DNA of 64,000 nt. Origin: Pelagimonas sp. (GTDB taxonomy: Bacteria; Pseudomonadota; Alphaproteobacteria; Rhodobacterales; Rhodobacteraceae). Location of the stretch: contig JAOARX010000034.1 of NCBI GenBank assembly GCA_025210345.1, forward strand, positions 1 through 64,000, written 5' to 3'. Below the pieces are notes generated by a model. It saw only the letters and a list, made by a program, of their open reading frames with translations, was not told the origin of the DNA and ran no database searches. Below are positions 35,724-45,121 of the stretch, piece after piece (position 1 is the stretch's first letter; each line of letters opens with the position of its first letter). Made by a program: the position numbers and the translations under genes.

Positions 35724-36389
35724 TCAGTCTGTCCCGGCTTCGGCCTTGTTTTTCTTCAAGGTGGCCAGTTTGGCCTTAAGCGCGCCCTTGCGGCGGTTTT
35801 GATAGGCCGAAATCAGCGGGCGCGTGACATAATAGGCGATGCACCCGGCGATCACTCCCGGCAGAATACCCCCAATCATAAAGGGATAGAACAGCTCTGA
35901 ATAAAAGGCCGATAGGCTGGACCAATCCGCAGTGTCCGGGGTGAACAGCGCCTTGAAATTATGCCAAAGCGATGCGCCGGCATCGATAAAACGGTCGCCA
36001 ACCGCCACCGGCCCGTCGTCAGTGCCGTTGTGAAACCGCAACCCCCGCGGGTCCATGCCCAACATCCAATAGCCCGTGTACATCGAGGTCATGACAATGG
36101 GCAGATAGGTCAGCGGGTTGCCAAAGAAGGTGGCCATGATCGCCGCCAGAACATTGCCGCGCATGACAAAGGCCAACAGGGCGGCGCAGACAAAATGCAA
36201 GCCGTAAAACGGGGTAAAGGTGGTGAACACACCGGCCATGATACCCCGCGCGATGCGTTCAGGGGGGTCGGGCAGACGGTTCAGCCTGTGGCGCACATAT
36301 TTCGCCGCCCGCCCCCAGCCGCCACGCGGCCAGAAGAACTCAAGCACGATCTTCCAGATCGGCCGTGCATCGCGACGTTTGAAGACCAA
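35724..36389 (-). CDS. DUF2062 membrane protein
   Basis: A 221-residue protein with several membrane spans and the DUF2062 signature: RIARGIMAGVFTTFTPFYGL, HFVCAALLAFVMRGNVLAAI, and TFFGNPLTYLPIVMTSMYTG. The basic C-terminus (RRKGALKAKLATLKKNKAEA) is cytoplasmic in form. Function is unknown. It lies 18 bases after the RSH gene on the same strand. Confidence 0.85.
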   Translation of the reverse strand: MVFKRRDARPIWKIVLEFFWPRGGWGRAAKYVRHRLNRLPDPPERIARGIMAGVFTTFTPFYGLHFVCAALLAFVMRGNVLAAIMATFFGNPLTYLPIVMTSMYTGYWMLGMDPRGLRFHNGTDDGPVAVGDRFIDAGASLWHNFKALFTPDTADWSSLSAFYSELFYPFMIGGILPGVIAGCIAYYVTRPLISAYQNRRKGALKAKLATLKKNKAEAGTD

Positions 36390-36407
36390 GGTGCGCCTTT
36401 CTTACAG

Positions 36408-38546
36408 TTATGACCCATTGGCCGGAGCGTTCTCCAGCGCAGGGTCGCGCCGCCGTTCGATTGAGGCGACATTGCTTTCGGCCTCCAGCGACGAGATCAC
36501 AAGATGCAGATGCTCTGCGTCCCGCAAATCCACATTGACCCGAATTCTAAAGAAGTCGGGTTTCCGGTCGATGAATGCCATATCTGAAATATTGGCCTTA
36601 CTCTCACCGATCAATGTGCAAATACGTCCCAGCACGCCCGCGTCATTGCCGATCGTCATCTCAAGCGTCACGGTGTAGACGGGCGGGTGTGTGCCATCGG
36701 CCCAATGCAGATCCAGCCAGCGGTCGGTTTCGTCCTCATGGATTGCCAGACTGCCACAGTCGATGGCATGAACTGAGACCCCGCGCCCGCGCTGAGCCAG
36801 ACCTACGATACGCTCCCCCGGCAGGGGTTGGCAACAGGCGGCGCGTTCAAAACCCTGACCATGTTCAAGCCCGACCACGGCGCGTTTGATTTCAATATTG
36901 GCGTCTTCTTCGATGGCGAGATTGGGATAGACCGCCTCGACAACTTCGCGGGCTGTGACTTCGGCGCTGCCAAGACGCGCCAAAAGCTCATCCACGTCTT
37001 TCATGCGCAGGGTCCCGGCGGCCTTTTCAAGGGCTTTGTCGGTGGCTTTCTTGCCGTGCCCCTCAAAGGCCGCGCGCGCCAATTCGCGACCCAATTTGAC
37101 AAAGCGCTCTTTGTTGGCTTCGCGCAGCGCCCGGCGGATCGCGGTTTTCGCCTTGCCGGTGGTGGCGATATCCAGCCATGTGGCCTGTGGGGTTTGTGCC
37201 TCGGCGGTGATGATCTCGACCGACTGGCCATTTTTGAGCCGGGTCCAGAGCGGCACGCGGATGCCGTCCACCTTGGCGCCGACGCAGGCCGATCCAATCC
37301 GGGTATGGATCGCATAGGCATAGTCCAGCGGTGTCGCGCCCTTGGGCAGTTTGACCACGTCCCCCTTGGGTGTAAAGCAAAATACCTTGTCCGAGTACAT
37401 CTCAAGCTTGACCGCTTCGAGAAAGGCGTCGTGATCCTCTTCGCCATCAAACTGTTCGGTCAGACCGGCGATCCATTTGGCCGGGTCCACCGCAAAGGGG
37501 TTCACGGCGGGTTCCCCGTCCTTGTAGGACCAATGTGCCGCAACACCGGTTTCGGCGACTTCGTGCATCTGGCGGGTGCGGATCTGCACTTCGACCCGCT
37601 TGCCGTCGCGGCCTGAAACCGTGGTGTGGATGCTGCGATAGCCGTTGCTTTTGGGTTGGCTGATGTAGTCCTTGAACCGCCCGGGCACCGCACGCCAGCG
37701 TTGGTGGATCACCCCCAAAGTTGCATAGGCGTCGGTTTCATTGCGCGTGATAATCCGGAACCCATAGATATCGGACAGGCGGGAAAAGCCGATCTTCTTT
37801 TCCTGCATCTTGCGCCAGATCGAATAGGGTTTCTTGGCGCGGCCAAACACGTCGGCTTCGATCCCGGCCTTGTCCAGTTCAAGGCGCATGTCGCTGGTGA
37901 TCCGGTGAATCACGTCGCCGGTTTCCTTTTGCAGCGTGATGAACCGGCGGATGATGCTGCTGCGCCCTTCGGGATTGAGAACGCGAAACGCCAGATCCTC
38001 AAGCTCTTCGCGCATGGATTGCATCCCCATGCGGCCCGCAAGCGGGGCATAGATATCCATGGTTTCCCGGGCTTTCTGGATCTGCTTTTCCGGTTTCATC
38101 GCCCGGATGGTGCGCATGTTGTGCAAGCGGTCAGCCAGCTTGACCAGGATCACGCGCAGGTCCTTGGACATGGCCATGAACAGCTTGCGAAAGTTCTCGG
38201 CCTGTTTGGTTTCCGAACTGGAGAGTTGCAGATTGGTCAGTTTGGTCACTCCGTCGACCAGATCCGCGATCTCTTCGCTGAACAGCTCGGTGACTTCGGA
38301 ATAGGTGCTGCGGGTGTCTTCGATCGTGTCGTGCAGCAGCGCGGTGACGATGGTGGCATCATCCAGCTGCTGTTCGGTCAGGATGGCGGCAACGGCAACA
38401 GGGTGGGTGAAATAGGGTTCACCGGATTTGCGCGTCTGCCCATCATGCATCCTGCGGCCATAATCATAGGCCGCAAGGATCAAGGCTTCGTTTGTATTGG
38501 GATTGTAGTTCCGGACCAGAGCAACAAGATCTTCTGCCGCGATCAT
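36408..38546 (-). CDS. RelA/SpoT bifunctional (p)ppGpp synthetase/hydrolase (Rsh)
   Basis: A 712-residue RSH enzyme with the full long form. The hydrolase HD domain contains YFTHPVAVAAILTEQQL and LLHDTIEDT (about residues 45-95). The synthetase domain has YGFRIITRNETDAYATLGVI and GRFKDYISQPKSNGYRSIHT (about 260-320). TGS (CFTPKGDVVKLPKGATPLDY) and a C-terminal ACT domain (VYTVTLEMTIGNDAGVLGRI) follow. Alphaproteobacteria usually have this single enzyme to control the stringent response. It is just downstream of rpoZ (29-base gap), the common rpoZ-rsh pairing. Confidence 0.96.
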   Translation of the reverse strand: MIAAEDLVALVRNYNPNTNEALILAAYDYGRRMHDGQTRKSGEPYFTHPVAVAAILTEQQLDDATIVTALLHDTIEDTRSTYSEVTELFSEEIADLVDGVTKLTNLQLSSSETKQAENFRKLFMAMSKDLRVILVKLADRLHNMRTIRAMKPEKQIQKARETMDIYAPLAGRMGMQSMREELEDLAFRVLNPEGRSSIIRRFITLQKETGDVIHRITSDMRLELDKAGIEADVFGRAKKPYSIWRKMQEKKIGFSRLSDIYGFRIITRNETDAYATLGVIHQRWRAVPGRFKDYISQPKSNGYRSIHTTVSGRDGKRVEVQIRTRQMHEVAETGVAAHWSYKDGEPAVNPFAVDPAKWIAGLTEQFDGEEDHDAFLEAVKLEMYSDKVFCFTPKGDVVKLPKGATPLDYAYAIHTRIGSACVGAKVDGIRVPLWTRLKNGQSVEIITAEAQTPQATWLDIATTGKAKTAIRRALREANKERFVKLGRELARAAFEGHGKKATDKALEKAAGTLRMKDVDELLARLGSAEVTAREVVEAVYPNLAIEEDANIEIKRAVVGLEHGQGFERAACCQPLPGERIVGLAQRGRGVSVHAIDCGSLAIHEDETDRWLDLHWADGTHPPVYTVTLEMTIGNDAGVLGRICTLIGESKANISDMAFIDRKPDFFRIRVNVDLRDAEHLHLVISSLEAESNVASIERRRDPALENAPANGS

Positions 38547-38575
38547 TCGCGATGTTCCTTATGGTCCGGAGGGCG

Positions 38576-38929
38576 TCAGCCCTGTCCCTGTGCTTCCATC
38601 AAGGCGCGCAAAAGTTTTTCTTCGGACATGTCGTCCTCTTGCGGCTTGTCGGGTTCGGCACCCATCAGCACGGCCATGGCGTCGTCTTCGGGTTCGTCGA
38701 CTTCGATCTGGGTCTGGTTCGATTCGATCAGACGTTCGCGCAACTCATCGGCAGACTGGGTTTCGTCCGCGATTTCACGCAGGGCAACGACCGGGTTCTT
38801 GTCGTTGTCACGATCGACCGTGATCGCGGCACCTGCCGACACTTCGCGTGCCCGGTGGGCCGCAAGCATCACCAGTTCAAACCGGTTCGGAACCTTGTCA
38901 ACGCAATCTTCTACCGTCACGCGGGCCAT
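38576..38929 (-). CDS. rpoZ: RpoZ, RNA polymerase omega subunit
   Basis: A 117-residue omega subunit. The family core [20 protein letters not shown], then [20 protein letters not shown] and [15 protein letters not shown] fits the N-terminus. The acidic C-terminal extension ([20 protein letters not shown]) is typical of alphaproteobacteria. Omega helps assemble RNA polymerase and contributes to the ppGpp site. It is the first gene of the rpoZ-rsh unit. Confidence 0.95.
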   Translation of the reverse strand: MARVTVEDCVDKVPNRFELVMLAAHRAREVSAGAAITVDRDNDKNPVVALREIADETQSADELRERLIESNQTQIEVDEPEDDAMAVLMGAEPDKPQEDDMSEEKLLRALMEAQGQG

Positions 38930-39019
38930 ATCAGCGCTCCACCTATGTCAAGGATGCATCAGAAAGGCCTTCTCTAACGCGGCATTGCGGCATTGACAAG
39001 AGGGATTCGAAGTCGGGGA

Positions 39020-39580
39020 TCAAAGCGGGAGGATTTCCGCCAGATCTTCGGGCGGAAGGTCTTGTAACATTTGTGTGACGTGACGTCGCAACGCGGGGTG
39101 GAACCACCCAGGCGCGATGTCCATCAAAGGCACCAGAACAAAGGCCCGCTGATGCAGTCTGGGGTGGGGCAATATCAGTCCATCCGGGGTGGATTTCATC
39201 TGGTCTTCCAGCGGAAGATGCATCCAGTGGTTGAGCGTCTGAGCATCTGGAAGAACCGCATTTCCGGCGGCGATCAGATCAAGATCCAGCGTGCGGCTGG
39301 CCCATCTGTGGGGGCGTTCCCGGCCGTGTAGCTCTTCGATTTCGTGAAGTTTTTTGATTAATTCTAAACTTTCGACATCGCTTTCAAGCGCGATGCAGGC
39401 ATTGACATAGTCCGGCCCCGCCCCGACTGGAAAACAGGGGGTGCTGAAAAAGCGGCTGACACGTGTGACGCGTCCCGCATGCGCATTCAACATACGGATC
39501 GCCGAGCCAAGCGTTTCAACCCGGTTCCCCCCCTCGGTGACCATGTTGGAACCCAGTGCAATAAGGAATTCTTGTCTCAT
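39020..39580 (-). CDS. folK: FolK, 6-hydroxymethyl-7,8-dihydropterin pyrophosphokinase
   Basis: A 186-residue HPPK enzyme. Motifs: LIALGSNMVTEGGNRVETLG, the pterin and ATP loop RFFSTPCFPVGAGPDYVNAC and the invariant RWASRTLDLDLIAAGN, followed by ILPHPRLHQRAFVLVPLMDI. It makes the diphosphate used by dihydropteroate synthase in folate synthesis. It stands alone, 90 bases after rpoZ on the minus strand. The ATG at 39580 is preceded by a Shine-Dalgarno-like GAATTC-free AGAAAATG context, which is weak. Confidence 0.92.
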   Translation of the reverse strand: MRQEFLIALGSNMVTEGGNRVETLGSAIRMLNAHAGRVTRVSRFFSTPCFPVGAGPDYVNACIALESDVESLELIKKLHEIEELHGRERPHRWASRTLDLDLIAAGNAVLPDAQTLNHWMHLPLEDQMKSTPDGLILPHPRLHQRAFVLVPLMDIAPGWFHPALRRHVTQMLQDLPPEDLAEILPL

Positions 39581-39726
39581 TTTCTCGATTGCGCTATCCT
39601 AAAGAGAGGCATTGCCTGCCTTGATGCTCGGGAAAAAACAATTACAGTCTTGCGACCCGGTTCGCCACCCCTTGCTCACACACTCACGGTTAAACGGCGG
39701 GCCAAATTGGACGAAAGGACATTTTG

Positions 39727-40299
39727 ATGTTTTACAAAGACGAACGGCTCGCGCTGTTCATCGACGGGTCTAACTTGTATGCGGCGGCCAAAGCGCTTGG
39801 TTTCGACATCGACTACAAACTGCTGCGCCAGGAATTCGCGCGCCGCGGAAAAATGGTCCGTGCCTTCTACTACACCGCGTTGTTGGAAAATGACGAGTAC
39901 TCTCCCATTCGTCCTCTGGTTGACTGGCTGCACTACAACGGTTTCACCATGGTGACCAAGCCTGCCAAGGAATACACCGACAGCATGGGTCGTCGGAAGG
40001 TCAAGGGAAACATGGACATTGAACTGACGGTTGACGCGATGGAACTGGCTCCGCGTGTCGATCACATTGTCCTGTTCTCGGGCGATGGTGATTTCCGGCC
40101 ACTGGTCGAATCGCTGCAGCGCCAGGGTGTCCGGGTTTCGGTGGTTTCGACCATCCGCAGCCAGCCACCGATGATCGCGGATGAATTGCGCCGTCAGGCC
40201 GATAACTTCATCGAACTCGACGAACTGCGCGATGTCATCGGCCGCCCGCCGCGCGAAGAGCCGATGGAACGCAGCTATGAGCGCGTTGCAGGCAGCTGA
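39727..40299 (+). CDS. NYN-domain (LabA/DUF88) protein, predicted nuclease
   Basis: A 190-residue protein of the NYN/LabA family, a PIN-like fold. Conserved acidic residues sit in LALFIDGSNLYAAAKALGFD, KGNMDIELTVDAMELAPRVD and DHIVLFSGDGDFRPLVESLQ. These three acidic clusters form the metal site of NYN ribonucleases. RNA cleavage activity is inferred. ATG 39727 (MFYKDERLALFIDGS) follows GGACATTTTG, and TTG 39724 is not used. It faces away from folK and ends with a clear terminator. Confidence 0.9.
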   Translation: MFYKDERLALFIDGSNLYAAAKALGFDIDYKLLRQEFARRGKMVRAFYYTALLENDEYSPIRPLVDWLHYNGFTMVTKPAKEYTDSMGRRKVKGNMDIELTVDAMELAPRVDHIVLFSGDGDFRPLVESLQRQGVRVSVVSTIRSQPPMIADELRRQADNFIELDELRDVIGRPPREEPMERSYERVAGS

Positions 40300-40338
40300 T
40301 CCAGCGCATAGGTTGGTATATCGCCAACCCCAAAGTAC

Positions 40339-40366
40339 AAAGGCCGCCTTTCGAGGCGGTCTTTTG
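40339..40366 (+). terminator. Rho-independent terminator after the NYN gene
   Basis: AAAGGCCGCC pairs with GGCGGTCTTT (one G-T wobble) around TTTCGA, and the T run extends 3 bases beyond. It lies 40 bases after the stop. Confidence 0.85.
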
Positions 40367-40456
40367 GTTTCAACCTGCAAGATGTGACGCAGGTGACGCA
40401 GCGGGGCTGGACCTGCGCCTTTGCAGGCATTACCTCCGTGCCCAAGGAGACGCGCC

Positions 40457-41404
40457 ATGACCCAAGCCCTGAACCTATATCTTGCAGCCCCGCGCGGCTT
40501 TTGCGCGGGCGTGGACCGTGCGATCAAGATCGTTGAGATGGCGCTTGAGAAATGGGGCGCCCCGGTTTTTGTGCGCCATGAAATCGTCCACAACAAATAC
40601 GTGGTGGACGATCTGCGCCAAAAAGGGGCCGTCTTTGTCGAAGAGCTGGACGAATGCCCCGATGACCGTCCGGTGATCTTTTCGGCGCATGGGGTGCCGA
40701 AATCCGTCCCGGCCGCCGCTCAGGCGCGTGAGATGATCTATGTCGATGCCACATGCCCCTTGGTGTCCAAGGTCCATATCGAGGCCGGGCGCCATCATGC
40801 CAATGGATTGCAGATGATCATGATCGGCCACGCGGGCCACCCGGAAACCATTGGCACGATGGGGCAACTGCCCTCGGGCGAAGTTCTGCTGGTGGAAACC
40901 GTCGAAGACGTGGCAAAGGTACAGGTGCGTGACCCGGACAATCTGGCCTTTGTGACCCAGACCACCCTGTCGGTGGATGACACCATTGATATCATCGCTG
41001 CGCTGAACGCCCGCTTTCCCAAGATCATTGGCCCACACAAAGAAGACATCTGTTACGCGACCACCAACCGACAGGCGTCGGTCAAGGCGATTGCGCCGAA
41101 GTGTGATGCGATTCTCGTGGTGGGGGCGCCCAACTCGTCGAACTCCAAACGGCTGGTCGAGGTGGCGCGCAACAATGGCTGCACCTATGCGCAATTGGTC
41201 CAGCGCGCCACGGATATTGATTGGCGCGCCCTTGAAGGGATCAAATCGGTTGGCATCACCGCCGGGGCCTCGGCCCCCGAAGTGCTGATCGAAGAGGTGA
41301 TCAACGCCTTTCGCTCGCGCTTTGACACGACGGTTGAAGTGGTCGAAACTGCCCAGGAAAACGTCGAATTCAAGGTGCCCCGCGTTTTGCGTCAACCCGC
41401 CTAG
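40457..41404 (+). CDS. ispH: IspH, 4-hydroxy-3-methylbut-2-enyl diphosphate reductase
   Basis: A 315-residue [4Fe-4S] enzyme, the last step of the MEP isoprenoid pathway. Cluster Cys residues are in [23 protein letters not shown] and [20 protein letters not shown]. Active-site His and Glu appear in [29 protein letters not shown] and the conserved Thr in [14 protein letters not shown] 40457 follows AAGGAGACGCGCC. A longer reading frame upstream starts in the intergenic region and is not used. Confidence 0.96.
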   Translation: MTQALNLYLAAPRGFCAGVDRAIKIVEMALEKWGAPVFVRHEIVHNKYVVDDLRQKGAVFVEELDECPDDRPVIFSAHGVPKSVPAAAQAREMIYVDATCPLVSKVHIEAGRHHANGLQMIMIGHAGHPETIGTMGQLPSGEVLLVETVEDVAKVQVRDPDNLAFVTQTTLSVDDTIDIIAALNARFPKIIGPHKEDICYATTNRQASVKAIAPKCDAILVVGAPNSSNSKRLVEVARNNGCTYAQLVQRATDIDWRALEGIKSVGITAGASAPEVLIEEVINAFRSRFDTTVEVVETAQENVEFKVPRVLRQPA

Positions 41405-41412
41405 AGGACCCC

Positions 41413-42024
41413 ATGAGCCTACAATTCCTGATGACCGCTTTTGTTGTTGTGTTGGCTCCGGGAACCGGGGTGATTTACACGCTGGCGGTGGGGCTGGGGC
41501 AGGGGCGCCTGCCCGCGATCTATGCGGCGCTTGGGTGTACCATCGGGATTGTCCCTCATCTTTTGGCGGCGACCATGGGGGTTGCCGCGGTGCTGCACAG
41601 TTCGGCGCTGCTGTTCTCGGTCGTGAAATATGCGGGCGTGGCCTATCTGCTTTGGCTGGCGTGGCAATCGTTGTCGTCTGGCGGTGCCCTTGCCGTTCAG
41701 GCCGACAAACAGGCCGAACCGGGCTGGCGCATTGCGCGCCGCGCGGCGTTGATCAATATCCTGAACCCCAAGCTTTCGCTGTTCTTCCTGGCGCTTTTGC
41801 CGCCGTTCCTGTCCGGCAATCCTGCCACGGCCCAGATTGAGATGGCCGGGTTGGGGGGTGTATTCATGGCGCTGACGTTTGTGATATTCGTGGGCTATGG
41901 CCTGTTCGCGGCGCGTGCGCGCGATTGGTTGTTGGGAAGCGCGCGGGTGATGGCGTGGTTGAACCGATCCTTTGCCGCGCTCTTTGTGGCGCTGGCGGGG
42001 CGTCTGGCATTGGAGCGCGCATGA
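41413..42024 (+). CDS. LysE/RhtB-family exporter
   Basis: A 203-residue inner-membrane protein with about six spans (FLMTAFVVVLAPGTGVIYTL, VGAAVLHSSALLFSVVKYAG-like region VLHSSALLFSVVKYAGVAYL). The family signature NPKLSLFFLALLPPFLSG is intact. LysE-type proteins export basic or neutral amino acids or homoserine lactones. The substrate is unknown. It starts 8 bases after ispH and overlaps the next gene by 4 bases. Confidence 0.85.
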   Translation: MSLQFLMTAFVVVLAPGTGVIYTLAVGLGQGRLPAIYAALGCTIGIVPHLLAATMGVAAVLHSSALLFSVVKYAGVAYLLWLAWQSLSSGGALAVQADKQAEPGWRIARRAALINILNPKLSLFFLALLPPFLSGNPATAQIEMAGLGGVFMALTFVIFVGYGLFAARARDWLLGSARVMAWLNRSFAALFVALAGRLALERA

Positions 42025-42611
42025 GTGACAAACGCACGATCGAGGTCTACGACCAGCGCGCCGCTGAATACGGGCAGGTCACCGCGTCCAAGGGGCCGGG
42101 GCGCATTTTAACGGATTTTATCGCCGCGCTCCCAACCGGTGGGCGTGTGCTGGACCTGGGGTGCGGTCCGGGCCTGTCCGCGGGCCATATGGCGGTCGCG
42201 GGGCTTGCGGTCGAGGGCTGGGATGCGTCGGACAAGATGGTTGCCTTGGCGGCTGCGCAGGTCGGGGTGACGGTCCGCCAAGCCCGCTTTGAGGATCTGA
42301 CAGCGCAGGCGACATATGATGGGATCTGGGCCAATTTCAGCTTATTGCATGCCCCGCGCGATGCGATGCCCAGCCACTTGCGCGCCATCCACAGGGCGTT
42401 GAAACCCGGCGGGCTGTTCCATATTGCGCTGAAATCAGGCACGGGTGACAGGCGCGATCGTATCGGTCGCAACTATACCTATTACACTCAGACCGAGCTA
42501 AGCACCCTGTTGCACGCGGCCGGGTTCACCCTCGGCCCATTTGAAACCGGAGAAGACATGGGGCTTGACGGTACGCTTGCACCATGGATATCCGTCACGG
42601 CCCAAGCCTAA
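42021..42611 (+). CDS. Class I SAM-dependent methyltransferase
   Basis: A 196-residue enzyme with the SAM-binding motif GGRVLDLGCGPGLSAGHMA and motif II-IV region TYDGIWANFSLLHAPRDAMP. A small C-terminal part contains GLFHIALKSGTGDRRDRIGR and a closing NYTYYTQTELSTLLHAAGF. The substrate is not evident. ATG 42021 overlaps the LysE stop (ATGA), so the two are translationally coupled. Confidence 0.85.
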   Translation: MSDKRTIEVYDQRAAEYGQVTASKGPGRILTDFIAALPTGGRVLDLGCGPGLSAGHMAVAGLAVEGWDASDKMVALAAAQVGVTVRQARFEDLTAQATYDGIWANFSLLHAPRDAMPSHLRAIHRALKPGGLFHIALKSGTGDRRDRIGRNYTYYTQTELSTLLHAAGFTLGPFETGEDMGLDGTLAPWISVTAQA

Positions 42612-42629
42612 GCCCACCAAAGGACGACC

Positions 42630-43082
42630 ATGCCCGAACTTTTTGCCTATACCGATGGCGCCTGCTCTGGAAATCCGGGACCGGGGGGCTGGGGGGTTTT
42701 GCTGCGTGCCTCGGATGGGGATAAGATCCTGAAAGAGCGCGAACTCAAGGGCGGAGAGGCAACCACCACCAACAACCAGATGGAGCTGATGGCGGCGATC
42801 AGCGCCCTTGAAAGCCTGTCGCGCCCGTCGACCATCACGGTTGTGACCGACAGCGCCTATGTGAAGAACGGCGTGACCGGCTGGATCTTTGGGTGGAAAA
42901 AGAACGGCTGGAAAACCGCGTCCAAGAAACCGGTCAAGAATGTCGATTTGTGGCAACGGCTTGATGCCGCCCAGGCCCGCCATGACGTGACCTGGGAATG
43001 GGTCAAAGGCCACGCGGGCCACCCGGAAAATGAACGCGCAGATGAATTGGCGCGCGCGGGTATGGCGCCGTTCAAAAGCTGA
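42630..43082 (+). CDS. rnhA: RnhA, ribonuclease HI
   Basis: A 150-residue enzyme with the complete DEDD site: Asp in [16 protein letters not shown], Glu in [16 protein letters not shown], Asp in [15 protein letters not shown] and Asp in [12 protein letters not shown]. It removes RNA from RNA-DNA hybrids. It starts 18 bases after the methyltransferase stop. Confidence 0.96.
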   Translation: MPELFAYTDGACSGNPGPGGWGVLLRASDGDKILKERELKGGEATTTNNQMELMAAISALESLSRPSTITVVTDSAYVKNGVTGWIFGWKKNGWKTASKKPVKNVDLWQRLDAAQARHDVTWEWVKGHAGHPENERADELARAGMAPFKS

Positions 43083-43106
43083 GATGTCACAAGGCCAGGG
43101 GGCCAT

Positions 43107-43724
43107 ATGAGCTTTCTGACCTTTCTTGATTTCGCCTCTGTGCTGGTGTTCGCCCTGACCGGGGCGCTGGTGGCAAGCCGCGCGCAGCTTGATATCGTGG
43201 GCTTTGCCTTTATGGCGGCGTTGACGGGGCTGGGGGGCGGTACGCTGCGCGACCTGCTGCTGGATCGCACGCCGATCTGGATCGCGGATCCCACCTATCT
43301 GACGCTGGCCTGCGGGGCCGCTGTCGTGGTGTTCTTTACCGCGCATCTGCTTGAAAGCCGCTATCGTGCCATCCTTTGGCTTGATGCGGCGGCGCTGGGT
43401 GTCGCTGTGGCCGCGGGCGCGGGCATTGCGCTTGAGCTGGGGCAGTCTACGGTGGTGGTCGTTGTCATGGGGATCGCGACGGGCTGTGCCGGGGGGTTGA
43501 TGCGTGATGTGGTCGCAAACGAGGTCCCGCTGGTGCTGAAACAAGGTGAGCTTTATGTCACCTGCGCGCTTTTGGGATCCGGCATGCTGATCGTGTCCTT
43601 GCAGGTCGGTCTGACCCCGGACAAGGCCGCCCTGACCGGGGCGATCGTGACTTTTTCCTCGCGCGCGGGGTCGCTTTTGTTGGGCTGGCGTTTGCCGGTC
43701 TACCGGGCGCGCCCCCCGAAATAG
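43107..43724 (+). CDS. TRIC/UPF0126 family membrane protein (YadS-type)
   Basis: A 205-residue protein with two UPF0126 repeats and about seven spans. The repeat starts are FLDFASVLVFALTGALVASR and VVVVVMGIATGCAGGLMRDV, each followed by a conserved RD motif (GGGTLRDLLLDR, MRDVVANEVP). Bacterial members of the family form trimeric cation channels related to TRIC proteins. The ion is not known here. It is 24 bases after rnhA on the same strand. Confidence 0.85.
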   Translation: MSFLTFLDFASVLVFALTGALVASRAQLDIVGFAFMAALTGLGGGTLRDLLLDRTPIWIADPTYLTLACGAAVVVFFTAHLLESRYRAILWLDAAALGVAVAAGAGIALELGQSTVVVVVMGIATGCAGGLMRDVVANEVPLVLKQGELYVTCALLGSGMLIVSLQVGLTPDKAALTGAIVTFSSRAGSLLLGWRLPVYRARPPK

Positions 43725-43825
43725 GGCTGCATTCATATCGGTGGCCGTGCCGAAACGTGACCGGGGCAGAGTCCTGACGCACCGCCCCAATCCAAGCTTA
43801 CGTGGCGCCCCCCGTGGTGCGCGTT

Positions 43826-45001
43826 TTACTGCAAATCCGCAAAGGCCCTGGTCAGGCGTTCGGTGGCTTCGATCACCCGTGCGCGCGGGGTGGCGAAATT
43901 GAATCGCAAAAAGCTCTCGCCGCCCAGGCCAAAGGTTGGCCCGTGGTTGGCCGCGATATGCGCGTCTTGTTCAACGCGTTTGGTGAACTCTTGGCGGGTC
44001 ATCCCGGTGCCTTCGAAATCAACCCAGGCCAGATAGGTGGCGGCCATCTGCATGGATTTGAGACCGGGGATCTTGTTCACCGCGGCGTCAAAGATCTGAC
44101 GGTTGCCATCCAGATATGTGACCAACTCGTCAACCCAGGTGGCACCATCGGGCGAATAGGCCGCTGTGGCCATCATCAGACCAAAGGTGTTGGAAGAAAT
44201 CCCAAGCCCCACCATCGACTGCGCAAACCGCGCGCGCAGATCGGGATCTTCGATGATCACATTGCCCAGATGGCTGCCCGCGATGTTGAATGTCTTGGTG
44301 GTGGCGGTCATCATGACCAGCCGCTCTTTTATGTCATCATTCACCAGGGGCATCGGCAGGTGGCTGTGCCCCGGCATCACCAGATCGTGGTGAATTTCAT
44401 CGGACACCAATATCAGGTCATGCCGCTTGGCAAAATCCGCGACCTCCTGAAGTTCTTCACGGGTCCAGACACGGCCACCGGGATTGTGCGGAGAGCACAG
44501 GATCACCATGCGCTCATTGCCGGTCATCTGGGCGTCATAGGCAGCGAAATCCATTTCATAGCGGCCATCGTGATTGACCAGTTGGCATTCCACCACCTCG
44601 CGCCCGGCCCCTTTGATGGTCCGGGCAAAGGCGTGATACACCGGGGTAAACAACACGACCCCGTCGCCGGGCTGGGTAAAGGCGTTCAGGCACATGCCCG
44701 TCCCGTTCACCAGACCATGGGTCGAGAAAATCCACGACGGGTCGACCGTCCAGTTGTGGCGGGTTTCCATCCACCAACAGATCGCCTGTTTATAGGCACG
44801 GTCATCGCCGAAATAACCATAGATGCCGTGGGCCGCCATGTCTTCGACCGCCTTTTGTACCGCATGCGGAGGGCGGAAATCCATATCGGCCACCCACATC
44901 GCCAAACCATCCTGGGCGGGCACCCCATAGATGCTTTCCATCATGTCCCATTTCACGGAATGGGTGCCAAAGCGGTCGATCTCTTCGTCAAAGCGGCTCA
45001 T
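43826..45001 (-). CDS. MalY/PatB-type PLP-dependent C-S lyase/aminotransferase
   Basis: A 391-residue fold-type I PLP enzyme. It opens MSRFDEEIDRFGTHSVKWD and VADMDFRPP, as in PatB/MalY. The PLP lysine lies in MMTATTKTFNIAGSHLGNV. Phosphate- and ring-binding residues include LCSPHNPGGRVWTREEL and LVSDEIHHDLVMPGHSHLP. PatB acts as cystathionine beta-lyase, and MalY also represses maltose genes in Escherichia coli. Only the lyase role is expected here. A longer upstream frame is ignored because MSRFDEE is the normal start. Confidence 0.9.
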   Translation of the reverse strand: MSRFDEEIDRFGTHSVKWDMMESIYGVPAQDGLAMWVADMDFRPPHAVQKAVEDMAAHGIYGYFGDDRAYKQAICWWMETRHNWTVDPSWIFSTHGLVNGTGMCLNAFTQPGDGVVLFTPVYHAFARTIKGAGREVVECQLVNHDGRYEMDFAAYDAQMTGNERMVILCSPHNPGGRVWTREELQEVADFAKRHDLILVSDEIHHDLVMPGHSHLPMPLVNDDIKERLVMMTATTKTFNIAGSHLGNVIIEDPDLRARFAQSMVGLGISSNTFGLMMATAAYSPDGATWVDELVTYLDGNRQIFDAAVNKIPGLKSMQMAATYLAWVDFEGTGMTRQEFTKRVEQDAHIAANHGPTFGLGGESFLRFNFATPRARVIEATERLTRAFADLQ

Positions 45002-45121
45002 CGGGGTCTCCTGTGTCTTGTGGGTATTCCTTGGGGTTTTGACCGGATGGTGCAAGCACGAAATGCCGCTTTTCCATTGGTGAGAGTTGCGATTCGCCCC
45101 GCAAGGCCCTAGATGGGCGCC

